The notes under the pieces: model-generated | What the model was told of the DNA's origin: nothing | What the model saw: only the letters and a program-made list of their open reading frames with translations | Database searches by the model: none | In this document: piece by piece, positions 27,424 to 35,069 of the stretch | Position numbering within the stretch: position 1 is the stretch's first letter | How the letters are laid out: each line of letters opens with the position of its first letter | Program-made: the position numbers and the translations under genes | Origin: CAYPIE01 sp964410665 | GTDB lineage: Bacteria; Planctomycetota; Planctomycetia; Gemmatales; Gemmataceae | DNA: 64,000 bases | NCBI GenBank assembly: GCA_964410665.1 | Contig: CAYPIE010000002.1 | Span: forward strand, 173,375 to 237,374 | Direction: 5' to 3'

Positions 27424-28848
27424 ATGCCACAGATTGTGATTGTTGGCGCGGGGATATCGGGGCTGGCCCTTGCCTATCGACTGCAGAAGGCCCTACCCGA
27501 CAGTGCGATTACCGTTCTGGAACAGCAAGGGGAAGTGGGCGGGAATGTCAAGACGTTGCGCGAACAGGGCTTTCAAGTAGAAACGGGACCGAATGGGTTT
27601 CTCGATTCGAAACCTTCGACCTTGCAACTTTGTCGGGATTTGGGCTTAGGAGAACAATTAATTTCAGCCAGCGAGGCATCCCGTAAACAACGCTATATCT
27701 TCCTAGATGGCAAGTTGCAACAACTCCCTGGATCTCTGTGGTCGTTTCTTCGCTTCAAGCCGATCGGCTCTCGGAGCAAGTTCCGCCTGCTTACGGAAGC
27801 ATATCGCTCGAGTCGTCCTCCCGAAGATGATGAATCGATTCATGATTTTGTGACACGACGAACCAGTTCCGAAGTGGCGGATGTGTTTGCCGATGCCTTG
27901 GTCACAGGGATCCATGCGGGTGACCCACGTGAGTTGTCAGTGGCTGCTTGCTTTCCACGCTTGGTTGAATATGAAAAACAATATGCTAGTATTCTCCGTG
28001 GATTCACTCAAGCGGCGCGTGCCAAGAAGGCAGCAGCAAAAGCACGAAAAGAAACGCCCCAACCGCAACGAATGTGGTCGTTTCGCACGGGCCTTGGCAC
28101 CCTGATCGAGACCCTCTGCAAGCGTATCACCGACCCTAGCCTGCCTCATCCGGTCCAACTCCGCACCAACGTTCGCGCCCGGCAAGTGCGCGCCTCTGGT
28201 CAAGGCTGGCAGGTGGATGCGGATCAGCCATATTACGCCGATGTCGTTGTGTTGGCTTGTCCAACGGGCGCTCAAGCCGCTCTGCTCTCAGAGCATGACT
28301 CGAAACTCGCCGAGCAGATCGCGGGCATTACCTACAATCGCATCGTTGTAGTTGCTCTAGGGTTTTCGGAGCAAGATGCCCAGGCGGTTCCGGATGGATT
28401 TGGCTACATCGCGCCACAGCGGACCCGGCGGGATATCCTTGGAGTGCAATGGTGTTCGAGCATTTTCCCAGAGCGAGCACCCCATGGGATGGTGCTTTGG
28501 CGCGTTCTATGTGGGGGTCGCCATCGTGGTGAAATCCTCGATTGGGATGATGCACGGATCCTCGAGGCGGTCTCCGCAGAACTCCGGCTCGCCCTCGGGG
28601 TTCTATCCCGGCCGACTTTTCACCGGATCATCCGCTGGCCGCAAGCCATCCCGCAATATTTCGTCGGTCATCCGGCCCGCGTCAAAGCGATCGAGGACCA
28701 GTTGGCACACTCGCCAGGTTTATTTGTGACCGGCAATGCTTACCATGGGGTGGCTCTCAACGATTGCACTGAACAAGCCGAACTGCTGGCCCAGGAGATT
28801 TCGCGGCAGGTTTCGACCCGACAAGCATTTCCTGGTATCATGCAATAA
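27424..28848 (+). CDS. hemG: Protoporphyrinogen oxidase, HemG/HemY type
   Basis: A 474-residue FAD flavoprotein that oxidises protoporphyrinogen IX to protoporphyrin IX in haem synthesis. The dinucleotide motif GAGISGLALAYRL opens the protein, the family segment ETGPNGFLDSKP follows, and the C-terminal FAD contact (LFVTGNAYHGVALNDC) is present. A lysine/alanine-rich insert lies near residues 198-215, as in many family members. AGGAG lies before the ATG at 27424. It is followed by glgC after 65 bases in the same direction. Confidence 0.93.
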   Translation: MPQIVIVGAGISGLALAYRLQKALPDSAITVLEQQGEVGGNVKTLREQGFQVETGPNGFLDSKPSTLQLCRDLGLGEQLISASEASRKQRYIFLDGKLQQLPGSLWSFLRFKPIGSRSKFRLLTEAYRSSRPPEDDESIHDFVTRRTSSEVADVFADALVTGIHAGDPRELSVAACFPRLVEYEKQYASILRGFTQAARAKKAAAKARKETPQPQRMWSFRTGLGTLIETLCKRITDPSLPHPVQLRTNVRARQVRASGQGWQVDADQPYYADVVVLACPTGAQAALLSEHDSKLAEQIAGITYNRIVVVALGFSEQDAQAVPDGFGYIAPQRTRRDILGVQWCSSIFPERAPHGMVLWRVLCGGRHRGEILDWDDARILEAVSAELRLALGVLSRPTFHRIIRWPQAIPQYFVGHPARVKAIEDQLAHSPGLFVTGNAYHGVALNDCTEQAELLAQEISRQVSTRQAFPGIMQ

Positions 28849-28913
28849 AGCCTGTTACCAACTCATGCATGCAAGGGACCCTGACCGATAGGCCCAAAGC
28901 TGGAGACGCGCCG

Positions 28914-30200
28914 ATGAACAAGATTTTAAGCCTGATCCTGGGTGGTGGGCGTGGTACGCGGCTCTATCCTCTTACCAAGACTCGGAGCAAACCCGCGGTC
29001 CCGGTCGGGGCGAAGTATCGACTCATTGACATTCCGATTAGTAACTGCATCAATAGCGGTTTGCGCGAAATATTTGTTCTGACGCAGTTCCTCAGCGCGA
29101 GCCTACACCGACACATTGCGAATGCTTATAAGTTCGATATTTTCAGTCGTGGATTTGTTGAGATTCTCGCCGCCGAACAATCCTACGAGAAGGAGGATTG
29201 GTACCAAGGTACTGCCGATGCGGTGCGGCAAAATATGCGTTATTTCCAAGATGACTCCTATGATGACGTCTTGGTGCTTTCCGGCGATCAGTTGTATCGT
29301 ATGGATTTCCGCGACTTGATTCGCACCCACCGCGAAACCGACGCCGATCTGACGCTTGCGATGATCCCGGTACCCCGTGATCATGTCGCCGGCTTTGGGA
29401 TCATGCGCGTCGATGAAAACGGCCGTATCAGCGCGTTTACCGAGAAACCGAAGACTGATGAGGAGGTGGCTCCGTTCCACGTCCCAGCTTCCTGGATTGA
29501 GCGTTGGGGGATCCCGTGTAACAACCGCCATTATCTGGCAAATATGGGCATCTATCTATTTAAACGCACAATGCTGATTAAGATGCTCAATGAGGACCCT
29601 GCTGCGACCGACTTTGGCAAGGAACTTTTTCCCAAGTGGCTGGATCGAGCACATCTGCAGGCCCACGTCTTTGACGGCTACTGGGAAGATCTCGGCACCA
29701 TCCAGTCCTATCACGAGTCCAGCCTGGCGCTGGCCTCGGCCACACCGCCGTTTGACTTTCATTCCCCCGAGGGAGTGATCTACACTCGTACCCGCTTTTT
29801 ACCTGCCTCGCGGATTAGCGGCGCAGTACTGGACAACAGCTTGGTCGCGGACGGTTGTGTCATTCTTCCGGGTGCCCGCATTGACAATAGTTTGGTCGGC
29901 GTACGAAGTCGGATTGGCAAAAATGTCGTGCTCCGGCGGACGGTTCTGATCGGGGCCGACCGCTTTGAAACCGATGAGGATCGGGCAGCCAACGCCAAGA
30001 AAGGAATCCCCAACTTTAATATCGGCGATAACTGCCACATCGAAAATGCCATCATCGACAAGGACTGTCGGGTCGGCAATAACGTCCGCATCACCAATGA
30101 AAAAGGTGTTCAAGAATTGCAAACCGATGGATATGTCATCCGCGAAGGAATTGTTGTCGTCCCGCGGGGAACAACCATCCCCGATGGAACGGTGATTTGA
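28914..30200 (+). CDS. glgC: Glucose-1-phosphate adenylyltransferase
   Basis: Makes ADP-glucose for glycogen synthesis. The 428-residue protein begins with the nucleotidyltransferase motif LILGGGRGTRLYPLT, followed by SKPAVPVGAKYRLIDI, the WYQGTADAVRQN active-site loop and a C-terminal left-handed beta-helix with hexapeptide-like repeats (about 300-428). It resembles the cyanobacterial/plant type. The ATG at 28914 has GGAGA just upstream. No other glycogen gene is adjacent. Confidence 0.96.
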   Translation: MNKILSLILGGGRGTRLYPLTKTRSKPAVPVGAKYRLIDIPISNCINSGLREIFVLTQFLSASLHRHIANAYKFDIFSRGFVEILAAEQSYEKEDWYQGTADAVRQNMRYFQDDSYDDVLVLSGDQLYRMDFRDLIRTHRETDADLTLAMIPVPRDHVAGFGIMRVDENGRISAFTEKPKTDEEVAPFHVPASWIERWGIPCNNRHYLANMGIYLFKRTMLIKMLNEDPAATDFGKELFPKWLDRAHLQAHVFDGYWEDLGTIQSYHESSLALASATPPFDFHSPEGVIYTRTRFLPASRISGAVLDNSLVADGCVILPGARIDNSLVGVRSRIGKNVVLRRTVLIGADRFETDEDRAANAKKGIPNFNIGDNCHIENAIIDKDCRVGNNVRITNEKGVQELQTDGYVIREGIVVVPRGTTIPDGTVI

Positions 30201-30217
30201 CCAACTCAGAGCTGGGA

Positions 30218-30243
30218 GGGCTCCTGAGCAATCTCCGGAGCCC
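30218..30243. terminator. Bidirectional terminator-like hairpin
   Basis: A perfect 7-bp stem GGGCTCC / GGAGCCC with a 12-base loop lies in the 50-base gap between the converging glgC and DUF427 genes. The position is what a shared terminator would occupy, but no U tract is seen on either side. Confidence 0.4.
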
Positions 30244-30250
30244 CAACGAA

Positions 30251-30535
30251 TCACTCCTCCACCTGAACACCTTTCCAAAAAGCAAAGTGCTTGGTGATAT
30301 TCGCCGCTGCGTCTTTGGGGGTAGGGTAGGTCCACGCGGCATCGGGGTTTTCCTGGTCACCCACAGCGATGGTAAAGTAGTTGGCCGTTCCTTTCCAGCC
30401 ACAAACGGTTTGCGTGGGCGTCGGTTTGAGATATTCCATCTTCACCGACTCGGGTGGGAAATAGTGATTGCCATCCACTCGGACCGTTTGTTGGGCCTCT
30501 GCAATCACCGTACCATTCCATACAGCGCGCGGCAT
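30251..30535 (-). CDS. DUF427 domain protein
   Basis: A 94-residue single-domain protein matching the DUF427 family (VWNGTVIAEAQQTVRVDGNHYFPP, then GWKGTANYFTI and AWTYPTPKDAA). The family is small, cytoplasmic and of unknown biochemical role. It lies 27 bases after egtD on the same strand and is probably the last gene of the ergothioneine operon. A link to that pathway is inference from position only. Confidence 0.9.
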   Translation of the reverse strand: MPRAVWNGTVIAEAQQTVRVDGNHYFPPESVKMEYLKPTPTQTVCGWKGTANYFTIAVGDQENPDAAWTYPTPKDAAANITKHFAFWKGVQVEE

Positions 30536-30562
30536 GATCCGCTCCTAAGAAAGTCCAAACCA

Positions 30563-31498
30563 TTACTTCGACAAGACACTCAGATAAAGAATGCTAAAAT
30601 GCTGTTGATCGTCTTGCCAAACTCTTTCGACTTTTAAACCGAGGCTGGGCGTCCACTCCGCAAAGCTATTGACTTCAAACTTATAAGAGTACTCTGTGCG
30701 GATCGACTCACCTTCGTGGAACTCAAATCGTCGATCGTGAATGTTCACTTCTTGGGGGCGGGTGGAAAACAGATGCATTTCGATTCGACTATGCTCGTGA
30801 TTGAAAAAGGCCCGGTGCACAAAGTGTTCGGGCTGAAAATCTGCCCCAAGCTCTCGATTCATCCGAACCAGCAGATTTCGATTAAACGCCGCAGTCACCC
30901 CTGCCCGGTCGTTGTAGGCGGCCTCCAGCGTTGGGGTGTGCTTACGAAGATCCATCCCCATCAGCAGGCCACCGTTCGGTCCGGCCTCTTCAACAATATT
31001 CCTGAGTAAGCGTTCGCGATCCCCGGGGCTGAAGTTGCCGATCGTCGAGCCAGGAAAGTAGACCACCCTGCGATTGGCCGGCGTGCTTGGCTTGGGAACC
31101 GGGAATGGTTTGGTGAAGTCTGCCGCGACTGGCAGTACTTCGAGGTGAGGGTAGTCGCGTTGCAACTCAGCGGCCACTCCCTGAAGATACTCTCCTGAGA
31201 TTTCAACGGGGACATAACCCGCCGGGTTTCTCAAGTGATCAAGGAGCATCCGTGTTTTCAAGCTGCTACCGCTGCCATATTCGATTAATAGGCAGCGTTC
31301 ACCGAGCTGATCGGTGATCGCGTTGAGATGCTGTTCCATGATCCCCATCTCAGTCCGAGTGGGGTAATACTCGGGTTGTTCACAGATTTGATCAAACAGA
31401 CGGGAACCCGTATCGTCGTAAAAGTATTTTGGCAGGAGTTCTTTTTGCGGTTTTGCAAGCCCCGTCAATACATCGTGTAAAAAACCGTTTTTATTCAT
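30563..31498 (-). CDS. egtD: L-histidine N-alpha-methyltransferase
   Basis: Trimethylates histidine to hercynine with SAM, the first step of ergothioneine synthesis. The 311-residue protein has the family start (LPKYFYDDTGSRLFDQICEQPEYYPTRTE, read in parts), the SAM site LIEYGSGSSLKTRMLLDHL and the segment PGSTIGNFSP. The ATG at 31498 overlaps the egtB stop in ATGA, so translation is coupled; an in-frame start 12 codons earlier is possible but would overlap egtB more. Together with egtB it defines the pathway. Confidence 0.95.
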   Translation of the reverse strand: MNKNGFLHDVLTGLAKPQKELLPKYFYDDTGSRLFDQICEQPEYYPTRTEMGIMEQHLNAITDQLGERCLLIEYGSGSSLKTRMLLDHLRNPAGYVPVEISGEYLQGVAAELQRDYPHLEVLPVAADFTKPFPVPKPSTPANRRVVYFPGSTIGNFSPGDRERLLRNIVEEAGPNGGLLMGMDLRKHTPTLEAAYNDRAGVTAAFNRNLLVRMNRELGADFQPEHFVHRAFFNHEHSRIEMHLFSTRPQEVNIHDRRFEFHEGESIRTEYSYKFEVNSFAEWTPSLGLKVERVWQDDQQHFSILYLSVLSK

Positions 31499-32790
31499 GT
31501 GTCTCGCGCTAGGCGGAATCCAGAGAATTGCCAACGCGCCTCAGGAGGAAAGAAGTTGCGATAGCTCGGCCGAATATGGCTCCGTGGTGTGACGCAGGAT
31601 CCACCGCACAGAACCAACTGGTTGCACATAAATTTTCCGTTGTACTCGCCTAAGGCTCCCGCAGCGGGACGATAGCCGGGATAAGGGGTATAAGGCGAGC
31701 AAGTCCACTCCCAAACATCTCCATAGAATTGGCATGCACAATCGTGAGCGATCGGGTGCAAATAGCCGTTTTCCATGAAATTTCCATCAATCGCGTGATC
31801 GCTGGCGGCGGTACGCCACTCGGCCTCCGTGGGAAGGCGGGCTCCGGACCACCGCGCGAAGGCATCGGCCTCGTAGTAACTGAGATGGCAAACTGGTTCC
31901 AGGAGATCGAGAGATCGTAGACCATGAAGCGTCATGATCTGCCATTCCCCATCCATTCGTTGCCAATAATGCGGGGCTTGCCAGCCGTTTTTCTGACAGG
32001 TATTCCAGCCATCTGAAAGCCACAGCTCCGGACGGGCGTAACCGTCTTCCGCGATGAACGCAAGATATTCACCCACCGTTACCAGGCGAGAGGCGATCTC
32101 AAACGCCTCGAGATGAACCTGATGCCGGGGTAATTCATTGTCATAACAAAATCCATTCCCATCATAGCCGAGCCAACCCAGACCCCGTTCAAACGGTTGC
32201 CAGTGGATAGGCTCTAGCGATGCAGATGGCGGAAGCTTTCTCACAAATTGATAGGAGGGAGCTAGAGGATTGAGTCCAAAAACAGCCTTAATATCGGTGA
32301 GAATCAACTCCTGGTGCTGTTGCTCATGCTGTAGTCCGATCTGAGTAAGCCGGACAAACTCTTGCAAGTCTTCTTCGGGCAGCTTCGGCATCGCCTCAAT
32401 CATTCGCTGATCGATGGCAGCGCGATAGCCAAAGATCTCGCCAAGGGTGGGGCGGGATAACAGACCACGGGCTGGTCGAGGCCAACGTGTGCCAACCGCG
32501 TTGTAATAGGAATTAAACAAAAATGTAAATTCCGGGTGGTAGGGCACGTAGCCCGGAACAAACTGGTGCAACAAAAAGGTTTCGTAAAACCAGCTAGTAT
32601 GGGCAAGGTGCCACTTGGTTGGCGATGCATCTGGCATCGCTTGCACCAGACAGTCCTCAACTTCTAACGGATCACACAGCGACTCCGTTTGGCGGCGAAT
32701 TTCTCGGAAGTGTTTGGCCAGGCGGTCACGGTCCATCCACTCGCCGAGCCGACGATCGGATCCAGACGCGGTGGGGTGACGTTTTGGCAT
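31495..32790 (-). CDS. egtB: Ergothioneine synthase, EgtB-type sulfoxide synthase
   Basis: A non-haem iron enzyme that joins hercynine to a thiol donor with oxygen. The 431-residue protein has an N-terminal DinB-like domain with the iron motif QHEQQHQEL (HX3HXE) and a C-terminal formylglycine-generating-enzyme-like domain (about 215-431) including GDVWEWT and CVTPRSHIRPSYRNFF. The ATG at 32790 is preferred because GAGGA lies upstream of it; an ATG 57 bases earlier has no such site. No egtA, egtC or egtE gene is adjacent, which suggests cysteine could be the direct donor. Confidence 0.95.
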   Translation of the reverse strand: MPKRHPTASGSDRRLGEWMDRDRLAKHFREIRRQTESLCDPLEVEDCLVQAMPDASPTKWHLAHTSWFYETFLLHQFVPGYVPYHPEFTFLFNSYYNAVGTRWPRPARGLLSRPTLGEIFGYRAAIDQRMIEAMPKLPEEDLQEFVRLTQIGLQHEQQHQELILTDIKAVFGLNPLAPSYQFVRKLPPSASLEPIHWQPFERGLGWLGYDGNGFCYDNELPRHQVHLEAFEIASRLVTVGEYLAFIAEDGYARPELWLSDGWNTCQKNGWQAPHYWQRMDGEWQIMTLHGLRSLDLLEPVCHLSYYEADAFARWSGARLPTEAEWRTAASDHAIDGNFMENGYLHPIAHDCACQFYGDVWEWTCSPYTPYPGYRPAAGALGEYNGKFMCNQLVLCGGSCVTPRSHIRPSYRNFFPPEARWQFSGFRLARDT

Positions 32791-32969
32791 GCGTCGGTTC
32801 CTCAAATAAGGCGGTAACTGCCCTTGCTTGGGCCGAATTGTCTCCATCTTAGGTGCTTGCTCTCGAATGGCAACTTTTTCTACGAGACCGCAAGGGTCGA
32901 TAACGCTGGTTGCTCTGGTGGCGTTGCCAGGGATCTGGCATAGTGCCTGCCATCAAATAGGTTTCTCTG

Positions 32970-34022
32970 ATGCGCTGGATCGCGTTTATGAATGCTTTAT
33001 CACTTTCGCATCTCGGATCGATCGTTTCCCGCCTGCAGCCACGCGTCCGTGGACGGACGCTGTTCCGCATCGCCGTGGGATTGTTCGCGATTCTCTTTGC
33101 CTTTGAGTTCTATCAGGTGGTGATCGGCTCGAATTTTCACACGCTCATCCCAGATCGCTTTTATCGTTCGGCGCAACTCTCAGCCGAGGAACTGGATACG
33201 GTCATCCACGAACATGGGATCCGGACGGTGATCAACCTCCGCGGCCACTGTCCCCGATTCGACTGGTATCGGGATGAGTGTCGCACAACGCACCTCCATG
33301 GTGTCAATCAAGAAAACATCACATTATCTGCAAATCGCCTCCCTCCGCCGTCGGAGATCCATCGATTGGTGGAAGTGCTCGAACGAGCTGAGCAACCCAT
33401 TCTGTTGCACTGCCGCCGTGGAGCAGACCGTACCGGTCTGGCCTCCGCCCTAACGCTCCTGTTGCTCAGCGATTCCGATTGGTTTACCGCTCGGTTGCAA
33501 TGTTCGCCCCGTTACGGCCACCTCGGTTTAGGTACTACCGAGGCCATGGATGCTTTTTTTGCCATGTATGCGGATCACCTGAAACACCTTGACCAGGAGC
33601 ACTCCCCCACGCTATTTCGAGACTGGTTAATCCACGGGTATTGTCCGGGAGTGTGTCGTGCTGAGCTCTCCTGGTTGAGCAAGCCAAGCCAAGTCCCCAT
33701 GGGAGCTTCCGCGGTGTTTCGCATTCGCGCCACCAATCGATCCCTTGGGGCCTGGGAGCTTCGTCCCGGCACGGGTACCGGCGTCCACGTCCGGTACCAG
33801 GTGTGTGATGCATCGGGAGTTGTGCAATGGATCGATGAGGCAGGACAGTTTTCTGCCTCGATCGCGCCCGGTGGCACAATCGAATTGGATTTGCCTTTGC
33901 CGCCATTCGCGCGGCCAGGGCGTTACATTTTGCATGTCGACATGATTGATGCCCAGGACCACTCCTTTCTCCAGGCCGGGTCGGAGCCATTGATGACGGA
34001 GTTTTTGGTCAAAGCGGAGTAA
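32970..34022 (+). CDS. Membrane-anchored dual-specificity-type phosphatase with C-terminal beta domain
   Basis: 350 residues. A membrane segment lies at about 31-52, then a phosphatase domain (about 55-215) with IPDRFYRSAQLS, TVINLRG and the catalytic P-loop HCRRGADRTG (C148, R154), the CX5R signature of cysteine phosphatases. The last 130 residues (about 220-350) look like an all-beta sandwich (FRIRATNRSLGAWELRPG) often annotated as unknown. The phosphatase would face the periplasm if the N-terminus is inside. It is three bases before the glycosyltransferase gene, so the two probably act together, perhaps on a lipid-linked substrate. The natural substrate is unknown. Confidence 0.85.
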   Translation: MRWIAFMNALSLSHLGSIVSRLQPRVRGRTLFRIAVGLFAILFAFEFYQVVIGSNFHTLIPDRFYRSAQLSAEELDTVIHEHGIRTVINLRGHCPRFDWYRDECRTTHLHGVNQENITLSANRLPPPSEIHRLVEVLERAEQPILLHCRRGADRTGLASALTLLLLSDSDWFTARLQCSPRYGHLGLGTTEAMDAFFAMYADHLKHLDQEHSPTLFRDWLIHGYCPGVCRAELSWLSKPSQVPMGASAVFRIRATNRSLGAWELRPGTGTGVHVRYQVCDASGVVQWIDEAGQFSASIAPGGTIELDLPLPPFARPGRYILHVDMIDAQDHSFLQAGSEPLMTEFLVKAE

Positions 34023-34025
34023 GCC

Positions 34026-35009
34026 ATGCCCCGAGCCTCGATCGTGATTCCTATCAAAGACGAAGAAGCGAATCTGGCCGGTCTATACACCGACCTGTCC
34101 CAAGCCCTTGAGGATGACTCCTGGGAAGCGATCTTCGTAGATGATGGATCCAAGGATGGCTCTTTTGCCCAACTTAGCCAGATCGCCAACTCTGACCCGC
34201 GGATTAAGATCATCCGAATGCGTCGAAACTTTGGTCAATCCGCGGCCATGCAGGCTGGCATCGACCATGCAACCGGCGAAGTCATTGTCACCATGGACGG
34301 CGACCGACAAAACGACCCCGCTGACATTCCCATGATGCTCGACAAGCTCGAGGCCGAGCAACTCGATGCGGTCCTCGGAGAGCGGATCGAGCGACAGGAT
34401 AAGCTCTTGGTACGACGTTTGCCCAGCCTTGCTGCCAACTGGTTAATCCGGCAGGTGACCGGCTGCCCGTTCCGGGATTTCGGGTGTACGATGCGGGTGA
34501 TGCGAAATGATCTGGCCCGCTCTCTACGCATTTATGGCGAGATGCACCGGTTTATCTCCGTGCTCGCCCAACAACAAGGCGCGCGGCTCGCACAGATCCC
34601 CGTGCGTCACCACCCGCGTACGGCCGGTCAGTCCAAATATAATCTGTCCCGGACCTTTCGCGTTATCCTTGATCTCATCACGGTGACCTTTCTGAATCGC
34701 TATCTCACTCGACCTCTGCACTTTTTTGGCGGCGGAGCGCTGGTGTTCATGGCGATCGGCTTGATCATCTTCCTTGTGACCCTTGGTATGAAAGTCGTTG
34801 TTGGTGTGGATATGACTGGCAACCCATTGCTGCTGCTGAGTGTGCTCTTAGAATTGATGGGCTTTCAATGCATCTCGGTGGGCTTGCTCGGTGAGATGAT
34901 GACACGCACATACTTTGAGAGTCAGGGCAAAGCCCACTACTTGATCCGCGAGGCCATCAATTTACCCGACCTCGCGGCAGCACCCATTCGACTGCCACTC
35001 GTCGGGTAA
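34026..35009 (+). CDS. Family 2 glycosyltransferase with two C-terminal TM helices
   Basis: A 327-residue enzyme of the polyprenyl-phosphate sugar transferase type (ArnC/GtrB-like). The GT-A domain shows VIPIKDEEANL, FVDDGSKDGS, MRRNFGQSAAMQAGID and MDGDRQNDP. Two membrane helices follow (about 234-258 and 267-293). It would attach a sugar to undecaprenyl phosphate for export. The ATG is three bases after the phosphatase gene stop, an operon arrangement. The gene converges with the sigma-fusion gene. Confidence 0.92.
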   Translation: MPRASIVIPIKDEEANLAGLYTDLSQALEDDSWEAIFVDDGSKDGSFAQLSQIANSDPRIKIIRMRRNFGQSAAMQAGIDHATGEVIVTMDGDRQNDPADIPMMLDKLEAEQLDAVLGERIERQDKLLVRRLPSLAANWLIRQVTGCPFRDFGCTMRVMRNDLARSLRIYGEMHRFISVLAQQQGARLAQIPVRHHPRTAGQSKYNLSRTFRVILDLITVTFLNRYLTRPLHFFGGGALVFMAIGLIIFLVTLGMKVVVGVDMTGNPLLLLSVLLELMGFQCISVGLLGEMMTRTYFESQGKAHYLIREAINLPDLAAAPIRLPLVG

Positions 35010-35069
35010 GGAACGCGTGGGGATCAGTTGTCTCGCCGAGGGAAGTTCTTCGATGGAGGAGCTCGACTA

